64,000 bases of DNA from Macrolepiota albuminosa. Lineage: Eukaryota; Basidiomycota; Agaricomycetes; Agaricales; Agaricaceae. The position numbers and the translations under genes are program-made. This document shows, piece after piece, positions 10,746 through 22,802 of this stretch. A model generated the notes under the pieces. That model did no database searches. It was not told the origin of the DNA and saw only the letters and a list, made by a program, of their open reading frames with translations. The stretch's first letter is position 1; each line of letters opens with the position of its first letter. The DNA is taken from the NCBI GenBank assembly GCA_027475525.1, contig JAMWFC010000037.1:873419-937418 (forward strand). The letters are read 5' to 3'.

Positions 10746-11773
10746 CCATTGATCTAGAGCTTTAGCTCTAGATCCCAAAAAATATACTTACTCTAGTCTG
10801 AACAATCTAGTCATTGTTCAGACTTCTTTACTACATAGTAATCTAGGTAATAATAAGTTTAATTATATTATTTAGTAATCTAATATTGTATCTATATATT
10901 ATGCAACAATCTGTGTAAAACTTGATCCTTTTTTGGCACTGCTGACCTAAAATTTGTCAGGATATCAAAATCTTAGCTAATCTTTGTCAGCAGCTTACCA
11001 AATAAGCTGACTTTGAAATTGTGGCTGTGCACATCACATTTTTGGCTCTTTCCATTGTTTAGCATCAATTTGCATGATACACATGTTCTGCAATCATTTT
11101 ATTGGTTACTCTGCCTATGCTTTATCACTGGGTGCAGGAATGATATTTTTTGCCAAAACAATGTAAAAATACAGTGAAAATAATGCAATTAAGTTCAGAT
11201 TTTTATTTAAATATTTCTGTCAAAATTATTTAAAAAAATATTGTAATTAGATTTTGAATGGCACTTGATCTAATGCTCTCAAATGTATTGGAGGGACTAT
11301 ATTGGTCATTTTTAAGCCTAAGAACCAGAGCAAGCCTCCTGTGGCAATTACTTTTATTTTTTTAATTTAGTTAAAATGTTTTTTAAGAGAACTATTCAAA
11401 AAGAAATTCTGAAATTAATTGGATTACCATGTTTTTATATTGTTTTGCAGAAGAATGTCATTCTCTGCACTCAATGTATGTATGTCCTGAGCATATTTTA
11501 TTGAAGATTCATATAGTGCAGAGTTACTGAACTAATGTTTTATATATTAAACAATGTAATGTTAATATTTGAATGAGTTGGAGTCAAATAAAATGTTGTT
11601 TGAGCTCAATTTCTTGCACTTAAAAAAGTAAGGTTAAGATTGTATTTGAGCTTTTAACTACTCGGAACATAAAATATCAACAAATTAATAATAATATTGA
11701 AGTTGAATTTAAGACTTGAGTTAAAAAACAAAAAGATTGGATAAAAAATTGCCTTTTAGTCTGTTTTCCAGTA
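10746..11773. other. AT-rich interval, no gene seen
   Basis: High A+T sequence without any open frame of protein-like composition and without recognisable motifs. A short perfect hairpin GATCTAGAGCTTTAGCTCTAGATC lies near 10752-10774. Likely eroded repeat DNA. Confidence 0.6.
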
Positions 11774-11793
11774 GAATGAATGAATGAATGAAT
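11774..11793. repeat. (GAAT)5 microsatellite, probable LINE 3' tail
   Basis: Five exact GAAT units; many fungal LINEs end in short tandem repeats. It lies downstream of the LINE ORF2 relic in the right orientation. Confidence 0.6.
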
Positions 11794-12235
11794 TTGGTTT
11801 TAACCATCAGCAAGCCACAATGCTGGGCTAAGAAGCAGGGGTAAAGTAATGTATGTACTCTACTCCGGTAATGTAAAATGTTGTCTATCTTGCCAGAGGC
11901 AGTGTTCATGTGTAGTGTCTTTTGGTATTGGAACTTTCCTCACAGACTTTTAGGTGGCTTATAAATAGGCAGGGTCACAGTGCAGATTACTTTCAGTGAG
12001 AACATGGGTGTTGGGTGGGTTCGGAGATGAGGGTTGTCTTGGAGTTTTGGATTCCTCTGTTCTTGCTGTGTATATGCATGCATAGGTTGTCTCGACCACC
12101 CATGGTGTGTGTGCCTTGCCGCACCTCCTCTATCCTTGTACCTTGATTTCCAGTCCTGGATTCTATTTTCCTCCTTTTTTCGTCCTCGTCCTCCCTGCAT
12201 GCTCTCTCTCCTCACTTCTTCTCTGCTCACGGGCT

Positions 12236-13903
12236 CTACTCCCTTTCTACCTCCATCTTTGCTTGCCATCTTTCCTCCTCTTTGTCGTTCTTGTCGTCAA
12301 TTTCTTCTGGTGTCATTCTGTTTTTGCAGACTTTTCCTGTTTTGGTGAAGGCACCCATTCTAGCCAGGAACTTTGCCATGGCCTCTAGGCCCTTCTTTGT
12401 ACCAAGTAGTATGCCCAGTTCCATCTGAGCGTCCGCCTCTTGTAGTAAATACCTGTGTTCTTCATATTCAGGGCAGTTTTTGATCACATGTTCCTATGTT
12501 TGGAGTCTCTTGCCACAGATGCATCTGGTCATTTCGGCAGGGACAAATTTAGTGTAGTACTTATTCAGAAAGGCATGTTTTGTTCAGCATTGTGTGAGCC
12601 TGCTAAACACCTCCCTCAGCATGTGAGCCACATGCTTCCTTGGTTTCCATCTGGGTTTCATCCTGTTTGCAACCGCAAACCCACCCTACGGGGGCATTCT
12701 CTTCCAGTCTCCCTCCCACTTTTTGAGGACTTTCTTTTTTGTCCATCTCTTAGTGTTTGTGATTGTTATATAGCTGTGTGACCACATCTCTGCTCCAGCT
12801 TTGGCTTCCTTGTCTGCTCTTTTGTTCCTGGCAACGTTCTTGTGTCCTGGGCACCATTCTATGCTTACCGTCCTTTCCCTATCTCCCTCCAGGAAGCCGT
12901 CGACCTCGCGTGTGACCTTCACCATCTGGAGTTGGCCTAATTTTGGTTTTGGTTTGTAGGCAGAGATTACTGCCATGGTGTTGTCAGTGTATATATGTAT
13001 GTGTTTTACCTGTTTGTGTTTGTCTGCAAATTTCGTTGCTGACTTCATTGCCTTGGCAATACCCGTTAGTTCTGCATTGTAGACCTCGGTGTGATGTCCC
13101 AGTCCTCCTCTCTCTGCGAATATCTCCTCACCAAGGTAGTATCCCACTATTCCCCATCTGGTTGTCCTAACATTCCCCTCCCTTTTGTGCAGGGACCCAT
13201 TGGAGTATACAATTACCTGTGACCTGTCTTCTATCAGGTCCTTGATCACTTTGTTGTGTTGTTTAGCTTCTTCCGCCTTCTTGCAACTCTTGGGTGCACC
13301 TGTGACTGTTAGTCTCAGGTATTGGTCTTTTGCAGTCTTATGCCAGGGAGGTGAAATGAATGGGTCAATGTTCTCTCCCTCCATTGGCTTGTACATCTGC
13401 TTCACGATCTGTTTCAATTGAGTTGGCTTTTTGGTTTTACCTTTCTTTGTTCCCTTCCTAGGTGGGAGCGGTGGTGGGTTCATGGCCTGCTTGTCCTGGT
13501 GCCAGTCATCCGTGAGTCTCTCTATCATGGGGTTAGTATTTTTTAACCTATGCAGTCTGTTAGCGTATCCCCCGGTTATCAGATCCATAGTTGGTTCCAT
13601 CAGTGCCATGTCTACCTCTAGTGCTTTGATAGGCATAGTCCTGAATGCTCCTGCCATATGCCGGAGCGCTTCATTCTGTACCTTCTCGAGTTTAGCTCTA
13701 TGTGCATCCTTACCTATCCACCAGATTGGGCCGGCATAGGTCATTATCAGCACTATGCATGCTCTGTACATTGTGCAAAGTTGGATCTGGCTGATCACGC
13801 ATAGTGTGTTGGCTAGCATTCTGGTGCCCACCACAGCATTCCTTGCTTTTTGCATAACCTTCTGTACATGCTGGTTGAACGTTAGTTTTCTGTCTATGTG
13901 CAA
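12236..13903 (-). pseudogene. LINE ORF2 C-terminal part: RNase H and zinc finger
   Basis: An open stretch of 405 codons (13903-12686) begins in the RT thumb/connection region (HIDRKLTFNQHVQ, TYAGPIWW) and runs into RNase H. RNase H residues: VIVYSNGS (about 13210), where the usual first catalytic Asp of YSDGS is Asn; YNAELTGIAKAM with the Glu; IYTDNTMAV with the second Asp; and EWCPGHKNVARNKRADKEAK at the end. After a frameshift the frame continues as RCICGKRLQ..EHVIKNCPEYEEHR (about 12530-12440), a CCHC-type finger, and ends at 12236. The D-to-N change fits C-to-T decay on the other strand. RNase H would be inactive. Confidence 0.78.
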
Positions 13904-14530
13904 ACCGGATCCTGATGGTTTCTCCTGCTCTTATCATTGTCTCCATGCCATCTGGTTTGGAGAGCTTTATTGGGGGGCAGTAACTACGGTCTTGTCGCCG
14001 TGAGTAGTGCATCAGTTCCGTCTTCTCTGGCACTGTTGAGAGTCCAACTTTTACTAGCCATCTGTTGGCAAACATGAAGTCTCCTCTCAACTGTTTTATG
14101 TTGATGTCTAGCAAACTTGATGCAGTCATCAATGTGCCATTGTTGATGTACATGTGGAGAATTGTGTCTGATGGTCTGTTCCTTCATGGTACTGGTCGTG
14201 ACTGCCTTGCTTCCATCAGTTCCAGTAGTTTGCTTCCATATACTATTGACAATATCAGAGATACCGGCGACCCCTGTGGTATTCCATTTTTCACAGGTTT
14301 CATATTGCTCTGTACACCGTCGAGGCAGACTATGGCTTGTCTGTCTTTCAGGAAGGATGCTACCCATCCTACTATGGGTAGTGGAATGCCCTTTCTCCAC
14401 AACTCCCAGAGTAGTCTAGTGTGGTTTACATTGTCGAAAAAGCCTGTAATGTCAAACATTAGTACTGATGTAACCTTGTCACAGTTTCTCGCTGCCTGTA
14501 TGTCTGCAATGTAGGTGTTTTCCGGTAGAT
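13904..14530 (-). pseudogene. LINE reverse transcriptase relic
   Basis: RT motif A is seen as LMFDITGFFDNVNH (about 14465-14420), the template-grip motif as NGIPQGSPVS (about 14295-14265), and the catalytic YxDD as MYINNGTLMTASSL (about 14155-14110), with both Asp changed to Asn. The pieces lie in more than one frame (14459-14184, 14153-13710). The N-terminal half of RT is absent. A dead copy. Confidence 0.75.
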
Positions 14531-15464
14531 ATTGGTAGAAAATGCTTAATGAATTCCTGAAAAATCACTGAAAAATCAGAAAAAAATTGAAGGTTACTGA
14601 TATACTGATTTTTACTTTTTTTTTGAGAGTGATAAATGTTTAACAAAATCTGAAAAATTCAATTTAGCTTACAATAATACTTTGACAGGTTTGCACTGAG
14701 TTGGGAAAAACTGAGGCCTTAACCAAACAAAGTGAGGTTAAGATGGAGGCTTAATTACTTATACATACTTGGAGCCCTAACCAAATGAAGTGAGGTTAGG
14801 GTGGAGGCTTAGTTGGGGGGGGAGTTTGGGGGTGAAGCCCCCAATGAGATGCTAGCTGCCTGCCAAAGACATGCAGTGCAGCTCGTATATGTTGATGCTG
14901 CATTACATAAGCAGCTTTTTTGTTAATAGGTATTAAGAACCTGTTCAAGAATTTGCAAGAAAACTTGAGACTTGAGAGAACAAGTGCACAAGAGCTGGCA
15001 ACTGTGTTGATTGCCTGAAGATGTTTAATAAATACATGAGGCTTTTATAGTAAACTAAGTAAAGAAGAATCAGAATCAGGATGAAACAAATAGGGAAAAA
15101 GTTTGAGAAGTACAGAAATCCATGATAAAATTAGGAAAAAAAATAAGGAGAAATACATAACTAGAAGAACTGAAACATAGGAGAAATGCTGATGAGGATT
15201 TGTTATGAGTAAGTGTTCAGAAGTCAGGAAATCAATTGATTTGTGACAATAGGACTAGAATTGTCTACCAATCTGATTCTTTTGTGTGACCTAAGCTCTT
15301 GACATTGTTTCACTTTTTTGAACCTTTTGAGTTTAATTCTATTCTTACAAGAAACACCAAAGAAAATGCGACACTAGACTCAGAGTCTAGAACCAACGAC
15401 AGCAGGAAAACATGAACTCATACATGAGCAGCGACTCTCCGCTGCAGAGGACAACGCAGTAGAA
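14531..15464. other. AT-rich spacer with a two-unit repeat and a hairpin
   Basis: No gene seen. Two imperfect copies of a 41-bp unit (14714-14754 and 14771-14812; shared core AGTGAGGTTA) are followed by a perfect hairpin TTGGGGG-tgaag-CCCCCAA at 14826-14844. This G-rich block may be an end of the LINE or of another repeat; I cannot assign it. Confidence 0.5.
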
Positions 15465-16322
15465 CTATGAGACAAAACCGGAGAAACCATCAAGAATCAC
15501 AAAGTCAAGCTCTACGTGTACAGCAGAGATGATGGTCTCGTGACTGTGACACTCATCCCAAAACGCGTTACTTACCCTCCGGATCCGCTGCCTGGAGTTG
15601 GGGCCCTGCCGCTCCCTTCGCTGACTCCAAATCCCACCTCTTAGCTGCCCCTCACTATGCGCAATGGCAACGTCGGTACATGCCCTTGCCACCCGCACTG
15701 CCTCTGCTGTCAGGTCCTCCTCGTCCGCTTGCCCTTCAAGCCAGCATGTTTTTCCGCCAGCTCTGGGATAATCGGCCTCCGCCATGCTGGCGCTGCACAA
15801 GTCGACTTACGCGCCCAGGTCCGCACTGCACACCCCCGCTGTACCTGAGGCTGTGGTCCCACCTCCTGGCCCGCTGCAGTCACCGCCGGCAAGCACTTTT
15901 CTCAATTGTGTACTGACTGGAAATCGACCATCGAACGTTCCCAGTTGATACTCGGGTTGTGCCGTCGCAGCCAATCCACTCCCAGGATTAGGTTGTCATC
16001 ACCAATATCTGCGACCGACATCAAACACCAACGTCTCAGCATGCTCTCCCAGAACCATACGCAAGTGCACCTCTTCCAAAATCAGCCCGGATCGAATTTC
16101 AGAGTTATCAATTGTGCGAAGATGCATTGGCTTTTTCTTGCAAACCGTCGGGATGGCCTGCTCTGTCACAAATTGCGGGTTGATGAAGCGACACCTCGCG
16201 CCGGAGTCGACCATTGTGCGCGTGTCAATAATGCAGGGGGAGGCTGCCGAGTTGTGAATCCGCAGTGTAACGGGCAGTTCCAGGGCCAAAAACGGGGACG
16301 GTGGCGACCTTGCATGGATCAC
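15465..16322 (-). pseudogene. Gypsy retropepsin relic and flanking polyprotein
   Basis: A GC-richer island within AT-rich DNA. On the minus strand 16322-15999 encodes MVDSGARCRFINPQF (about 16220-16175), a retropepsin active site in which the usual T of DSGAT is R, followed by HLRTIDNSE and LVFDV. After a frameshift near 16015 it goes on as GDDNLILGVDWLRRHNPSINWE (about 16000-15935), the typical end of the domain. Downstream 15800-15465 is open (111 codons, acidic, Arg-rich) but I do not recognise it; it could be the protease-RT linker. No RT follows: the copy is truncated near 15465. Confidence 0.6.
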
Positions 16323-16736
16323 TGCCCCACGACGCCAACGACGGCGTCATCGGCTCCCCTTCCTCCTTCCTCCGCAGTTGCCAGGAACTTGTCGTGTCAA
16401 AGCACTTCTGGTTTATTTATTACATTGTTACTGTAACGATCATTGTTCTCAATACTGTTGGTATTCCTTCCATGTTACGTGGATATCATTTGTTAGATAT
16501 ACACATGCTAGACGCGGGAAAATTCTCTTCAGTCTTTGATTTTTGAATGTGACGTATCGTCTCTGTTGGCATGGCAATTCATTCAGTAGCTCTCAAGGCT
16601 ATTGTATGCCGACAATTTGCGCTACACCTCTGCAGTTTTGATCCTTGTAAATGGATCCTCTTCGGCACAATTAGTCACATCTTTCAAAAATACATCCTGC
16701 CAACTGTTTCGGTTTGGAAGTTTCAATTCCGCTTTC

Positions 16737-16745
16737 GTTATATAG
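16737..16745 (+). promoter_or_regulatory. Possible TATA box of the host gene
   Basis: GTTATATAGC lies about 90 bp before the start codon at 16829, within 16323-16828, which has no gene of its own. Placement only; no further support. Confidence 0.35.
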
Positions 16746-16828
16746 CCCATACCTCTATGGCACGTACTACACCATTGCCAACTACCCTTCTACCAGAATC
16801 CATTAACTCGGAATAACGCCGACCCATA

Positions 16829-18070
16829 ATGGACTTTGACACAAAGATCACTCCAACGCTTGGTGTATTCGAGCTTGGTACTCTGAGTTCTATCTTCTTG
16901 TTCGGTGTGGTGACAATGCAGATGACGACATACTACCAGTTCGATCTTCTTTGCTAGTTGCATTTTCTTTGATTGTTCATTGAAGAACAGACAATTCCAG
17001 AAGGATACTTGGCGTATGAAGGCATTTGTGAGTGTGGTTTTATTTCTAGGTAGGAACTCTGATGAATGTTCGATAGGTCGGTATTTTATGGTAAATAGTG
17101 GATGAATACATTTTAGACGACAGCTTTCAACATTCAATAGGACGATAGACCTCGCTAATACCCTCCTGTCGGCGCATTCCTTATATTGGGTCAGTACAAA
17201 GCTGTTGATTTATATCGTGATTCCCATCTTATAATCAACTATATCCCAGTTTTCTGTGATAAAATACGGACAACAACAGTACATTGATCAGTTTCCTGCG
17301 TCACTTGCTCCTGCATTCATCTTGTCAGGAGTCAGTGGACCTGCAATCCAGGTCTGTGTTGTCCTTCGAGATCCTTCAACTTATTTATTCCCACAGGCGT
17401 TCTTCACAAACTGCATCCGCATTCTAACCCATCAACGAATTTCCTCGTGGTTCCTGTGGATATTGTGCTTCCTACGCTGCTTTAGTCTCATAGGTGTCGC
17501 AATTGCGGTGCACAGGTCAGGGTCTATCACCAATTTCAGAGACCAGTGGGTGTGGCTACTGTCAACATCCCTTGTGATTTCAACGATGCTTGATGTATTG
17601 ATCACGGCTTCCATGGTCTATCATCTGTTTCATCAACGCAGCACTACACTTAATAGGTATGTAGAAGTAACTGCAATCCTGTTCTCTCACCGACAGTTCT
17701 ACGACCATGTTAGGATGAAGAGAGTGCTTGATAGGCTCATTTTGTGGACAATACGTACGTGAACCATGTGACACATTGAAAAAAGTTCTCAAACACAAAA
17801 TTGAAAGAGACAGGAATGCTGACAACGTAATTTGTTTCTTCCTTAAGCTTACAACTCCTGCTGATTCAGTGAATTTCAGCTTTGCAACCATAACAATGTT
17901 GATAACAGTGGGTCACATGTATTGTTTTTCTGGAAATGCTTTTTAACGATTTCGAAAAGTTTATCACCGCCAGCAATTTTGCCTGGCTTGCGGTGTTCTT
18001 TGTTGTGTCTCGTTGTGCGTTGAACTATTTCCAACTTTTGATGATGCCTGAATCAAATGTTCAACCATAG
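16829..18070 (+). CDS. Multi-pass membrane protein, DUF6534-like, with short introns
   Basis: Looks like the only non-transposon gene. Splicing inferred from GT-AG sites: exons 16829-16938, 16991-17049, 17149-17189, 17250-17351, 17397-17656, 17714-17754, then one or more C-terminal exons (perhaps from 17870; the last part ends at TAG 18068-18070). The first six exons join in one frame. The product starts MDFDTKITPTLG, and has hydrophobic segments SSIFLFGVVTMQ, AFVSVVLFLDLANTL, a loop with LYWFSVIKYG, PAFILSGVSGPAIQ-AFF, SSWFLWILCFLRCFSLIGVAIAV, WLLSTSLVISTMLDVLITASMVYHLF and RMKRVLDRLILWTI, then a final NFAWLAVFFVVSRCALNYF. This order, especially the DRLILWTI motif, is that of the basidiomycete DUF6534 family of seven-helix proteins of unknown function. 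The exon after 17754 is uncertain, so it may be a pseudogene. Confidence 0.7.
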
Positions 18071-18668
18071 TGTTTCCCAATTCATTGTTGACCTTGTATG
18101 GGTCTATCAGAGCTTCGCAATTGCAATCATTCATCTAATCCATAGGCTCAATGATCGGACTATACTCCGTTCTCTTGGAGACATAGAAAATACTGTACAA
18201 GGCTTCTCTGACCTAAGCTTCTACATACAGTCAACGGTGTGCATCGTTTATTTTTCCATCCTTTTCTACGATCGTCAATGCACGATGTAAATTCCACAGA
18301 ATGTCAGTTCTATTTACATAGGGGTAACAGAGGGGATTGAAACAAGTCAAAGCAAAGGAAGTTGCAAGGATATATTTTGAGCACATGTGCAAATGGGCAT
18401 TCTGTTAGAACTCTATGAAAATATAGTCTATGACATGCTCGTGTATATTGTAGGTTGACATGTAGATATTTCATCCCTCAGTTATGTGACTGAGGGTTTC
18501 ATTCTGTATATTGTGCTTCTGTAACAATGATGTGATTGTTATAATTATTAGTTTGAATAAAAGAGGAACCATAAAAGGAATATTGTTTATTGTTGTCCCA
18601 AATTCCGTTTGGCATCATCACCGTAGTTTGCTCACATTGTTCATAATAATTAGGATTCGCTTGCTATC
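18071..18668. other. Intergenic, no gene seen
   Basis: AT-rich sequence between the membrane-protein gene and the copia relic. It holds a perfect hairpin CCCTCAGT-tatgtg-ACTGAGGG at about 18475-18496. An open stretch at 18057-18290 is out of frame with the gene and not convincing. Confidence 0.5.
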
Positions 18669-19645
18669 ATGGCTTACATACTTCCTCATTCATTCGCCTC
18701 TACCCTGCATCACAACGTTCCCAACAAGCTCGACGATTCCAATTGGTTCACATGGACCAAGAAAATGATGGGTGCCCTTTGGACTGTCAGCATGACTGGT
18801 ATTGTTACTGGCAAACTTCACACACTCAGCTCTGAGGAGAAGAAGGATCGGGATAGGTCTGATGGGATGCTGAGTGGATTTATTTATGGATGTGTCTCAG
18901 ATGAGTACCAGTATCTCATCGAGGACTGTGAGACTGGTACTGCTGCTTGAGCAGCTCTCAAAGCTTATTTCGAGAAGTCAACCATTGGGAGCTGTATGGC
19001 TGCTCATGCAGCATTCTATGACATCTGACATGAGCCTGATTGCCCTATCTCCGCTTATATCCAGGCCCTTCAATCTGCCAAGGAGAGACTTTCTGCATAT
19101 GATGTCAGGGTCGAGGATACTGAATTCAAAGATGTTCTTCTCATGCATCTCAATGAAGCCTATCATTCTGGCTCAATCCCCTGAGCCTTATCTTGCCCAG
19201 ATTAAACAGATGCTCACTAGTTTTATTGCTGCTGACTCCATGATCACAATCAAGTCTGAAGAAGTTCTTGCTGCTCAAGGTCAGACTTTTGCTAGGGTTG
19301 GCAGCTCATTGGTTGATGACAAGGGCAATCACTGGTGTGATCCCAAGTCTGATGGTTGTCATCGGTGTGGCAAAAAAGGTCACTGTGCTTACACTTGCAT
19401 TTATGATATGCCTTGCAACATCAAGGACTACATTATGAAAAATCCTCGCCCCAGTTCATCCTCACCTTCACCTTCCTGCTCATCTTGTCATGCCCATACT
19501 GCTGATGCTGATTTTGTTCCTGTTCATGCTGGTGCCACCTTCACTATTGATCCTAATTATGTCAACCCCACCTCTGATGATGAATGGTATACTGCATTCA
19601 CAGCTGAGGAACATGCCCCTTGTATTCTTTAATGGATATTCTAGA
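18669..19645 (+). pseudogene. Ty1/copia-type gag relic
   Basis: From ATG 18669 the translation shows the N-terminal copia Gag pattern (KLDDSNWFTWTKKMMGAL, about 18730-18785), continues after stops as AALKAYFEKSTIGSCMAAH and YIQALQSAKERLSAYDV, and in a shifted frame reaches a CCHC zinc knuckle CHRCGKKGHCAYTC (about 19357-19398) and a Ser/Pro tail. The last open block ends at 19632. No protease, integrase or RT follows; within about 70 bp comes a polypurine tract and an LTR-like start, so the copy has lost pol or is a gag-only derivative. Several TGA/TAG stops. Confidence 0.65.
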
Positions 19646-19698
19646 ATCAGTGGGAGTCTTATTGGATTTGGTGGGAGTATTTCTTGCATCATGCTGGA

Positions 19699-19745
19699 CA
19701 GGTGGGAGTGTTGAAGTCAGAGGGGTGTCAGCTCATGACACCCCC
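19699..19745 (+). repeat. Polypurine tract and LTR-like start of the copia relic
   Basis: CAGGTGGGAG is followed at 19709 by TGTTGAAGTCAGAGG, as expected for a PPT and the start of a copia 3' LTR. Within it a perfect 9-bp hairpin GGGGTGTCA-gctca-TGACACCCC spans 19722-19744. I cannot find a matching 5' LTR upstream, so the LTR length is unknown. Confidence 0.45.
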
Positions 19746-22700
19746 AGATTACAACAAGTACATACATCACTAGTTTAGTTCTGCACTGTTCCATAGAAAT
19801 TTTACTATCATAGCCAATACACTTGCTCATGGTCATGTGTGTTTGGCACATCATGTGCATCTTTGTGGGCCTGAAAAGGTCTCTTGTGTCTATCTTGTGT
19901 CACTCTCTCGTGTTCTCTTGCACAGTCTCATGCCTCTCATGTTTATTCCCGTAACATGATCTGTACAAATAGGAGATCTTTGAGAGACTGAATGTCTTGC
20001 CCAAAGTGGGCAACTATCTTCCAAATTGGGAATTTCTCTGACATTAGCAGCCACAAAAATGGCCTCAAAACCAACTTAAAACAGCATATTTTATTTCCAA
20101 ACTGCATAATTGAAGTAATAGTAACCATTACAGGCCATAACTACAAGATAAACACCTAATCTAGCAGCAAAATTATAGCAAAATAATTGACCCATAAAAA
20201 TTTTTTAAGCCCAGGCTGAGAGGAGTACCCTCTCTACCTCCTGGTATGTGATTCACCCTGTGATTCCCCCTTGGAATGAAGCATGAATGTTGAGATGTGA
20301 CTTAGACATGACTAAAATTGGTTGATTCACAACTGCCACCTGTGCACTATGTGGTAGTATTATTCAGGCAGTACATGGATCTGCATGGCTGGAAAGGAGA
20401 AACATATGTGTGGAAGGGTGGGGGCAGCCATTATGGCCTTTGATGCCCATTTCACCCTGCAACCTTCCTCACTAGGCCCCCCAGTTGACATCTGACCTGG
20501 ATGGACACCATTGAGAGGAGAAGATGGGGATGAAGATCTTGAGAATGAGAATGGGGTGCCAGACCCAGGTATTGCTGGAAATCCTAGGCTGATGTCAGAC
20601 CATTTGGAGTCTTGATGCTTCCATAGTGCCATATCACAAGAGATTATGTCTATTCCTATGACACCAAGTGCCTTTACATCCCAAGGAGCAGGACCCATGC
20701 AAAGCAAGGAGGAAATGATTCTTGCAAACAAGGAGGGAAAGTCAGTAGAAGAGGTGATGAATCATCCAGGATATGTCAGGCATCCACACCAGGTCAGACA
20801 TGCACCACTAAGCAGCAGTGCCCAGCATTGGAGAAAAAGAACTTTGAAGCGGTAAAGACAGGATCAGTGCTGACAGGAGCCAAGGAGGTGCAGGAGCATA
20901 ATGCTCAAAGGAAGGACTTGACACCTGCCACCATAGACAACCTTCTGCATAATGCAGTGCTGGTCTTTCCTGTCGCATTGACCCTGCATATTCCCAGGAC
21001 CTCTACTGGCCAGCCTTGGCATTCTTATTTGGCCCCTTGTTCCAGGAGAAATGCTGGACTACACTACTCTGGTTTAAGGAATGTGGGACTAGCCTCACCC
21101 AAGAACTCCTCAACCAAGGGATCTCCTTTAAATTTCTGTCAGCCTGACTGCAAGCAATGCAAAGACCAGGATGGTCAGGTCATCATGCTAACCAAAGCTC
21201 AGCTTCAGAGGATACTGCATTCTTATGGCAGGAATGTCTCCTGGCATGGTGGGCATTCTCTGTTGCTTAGAATATGGCAGTTTGTTTGATTGGCCATTTA
21301 TCTTGCACTTTTCCCCTTATGAGTGACATTGGTGATATGCCCTTTGATTGGCATTGCCATTGGACTCTAATCTTATAGCTTTGTATGCCCACTATCTTTA
21401 TGGCTTTATGCCTATGTTCTCAATTCTTATTATGGCTTTGTATGCCTTCCAATAGGGCTCATTATGCCCTCTATACATGTGTGGTTATGTATTTTATGCG
21501 CTCTTAGTGCTTTCTGGAGAGGAACCCTCAAAGCAGTGAGCTCAATCTGAATCTAGAATGAGGATTGGGACTCAGTGCAGAGGAAGAAAGCTTTGGCAAC
21601 AACAAGAGACATTGAATTCTTGCCCCTACATTCCCCAGGATTGGGGATCTGCCTTGTTGAGCACTCAAGCTCCTTTTAGAGGAGGGTGCCAAGGCAAGAA
21701 TTTCAGTCCTCTCTCACACCATGCATGGCCAACCTCCCATGGTAGGCCAACAGTTGTCTGCCATGGATAAGGTATTCCCTCATAGGTTAAGTGGGTGCTT
21801 GAAGCTGGCATGCTAGAATACATATCTTTGTATTTGTTGATGGATGATGCTTGCTGAAAGGCTGCCAGGGAACCTTCACTCCCTGAGTTGGCATTTGTTA
21901 TCTTCAATGGGAAGCTGCATTTGCTGAATGGGTTGGCACATTGGCTAATTTGGTTGCTGCTATATATAAACATTTGAGGGCCAATGGAGATTTTGATGCC
22001 AGGGGCCCCATTGCCTTGGTAATTGTGGATTCCTTTGAAGGCCATTCTGATTATTTGAAGAACCTTCTGAATGCTAGGGTTCAATTCAAAGTTGTGTTTG
22101 ACTATGATCATTGATTATGTTTTTTTCTTTCTTGACTCACACATTCTGTCTAGATGATTTCCATTTGCATGTGTGACAAGAATGTTTGAATCAGCAACAT
22201 GCTGCTAGGGTTGCTTGCCTGGACAATAGACTCTTATAATGGAATTCTTTCTTCCTAAATCTAAGATCTCTGAAGTATGATGCTCTAGCCCTTGCAGAAT
22301 GACTGTGACAAAATTCCTAAATCTCGATATGATAGCGTTGATTTGTACATCTCAAATGACTAGATTAACAGACCAGAATACAACAATAATTATTTGCCTT
22401 ATGACAAGAATATCTACAGTTGCTTACAAAAACACGCTATGTATGCTTTACTAAGAAATAATCAAGTATCCTGATCCATGTGAAGGACTGAATGATCTAT
22501 TGTCAATGCATATGGCCCATCTGTTTATTCATAATTCTCTTGTTGTGTTTTCTGAGATAATGACAGCTCTAGCACTGCATTTCAAGATTGGTAAAAACAT
22601 CTGAGGACTTGGATGCACAAAAGGACCAGAGGGAGCTCAGAGGGAAACTGGCACATGATTCATGATGAAAGGTGGGCTGTATTGCATAGTACATACTTGA

Positions 22701-22802
22701 GCTGCAGCCGGAGTGCCATGGTGCCCTCTTTGCACCCCACCTACAATCCATCATGCTTCTCCTCCCACCCCTCCTCCTCCTTGTTGTGGACTTAATTACC
22801 AG
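19746..22802. other. Decayed DNA with unidentified coding-like patches
   Basis: No recognised gene. Two patches read like eroded protein on the plus strand: 20640-21290 (open pieces 20646-20855 and 20828-21289) and about 21900-22112, where one frame gives AFAEWVGTLANLVAAIYKHL followed by ALVIVDSFEGHSDYLKNLLN without a stop. Frames change several times. CpG is scarce. They may be remnants of an old transposon, but I do not recognise the family. The rest is AT-rich without structure. Confidence 0.4.

Larger units (their letters stand above)
11774..14530 (-). mobile_element. Non-LTR retrotransposon (Tad-like LINE), 5'-truncated
   Basis: On the minus strand a reverse transcriptase, an RNase H domain and a CCHC finger follow each other, the ORF2 order of fungal Tad/I-type LINEs. 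Homology starts inside RT at about 14530, so the 5' end (ORF1, endonuclease, N-terminal RT) is missing, as is usual for LINE copies. The 3' end is probably the (GAAT)5 tract at 11774-11793, i.e. (ATTC)n in element orientation. All coding parts are frame-shifted or mutated. Confidence 0.8.

Noticed and set aside
14714..14844. A terminator or CRISPR-like repeat array
   Set aside because: Only two imperfect units and one hairpin, in fungal AT-rich DNA; no spacers and no associated genes.
18057..18290. A 77-codon open frame as a continuation of the membrane-protein gene
   Set aside because: It is out of frame with the last recognisable exon, which ends at 18070, and its pattern does not match the family.
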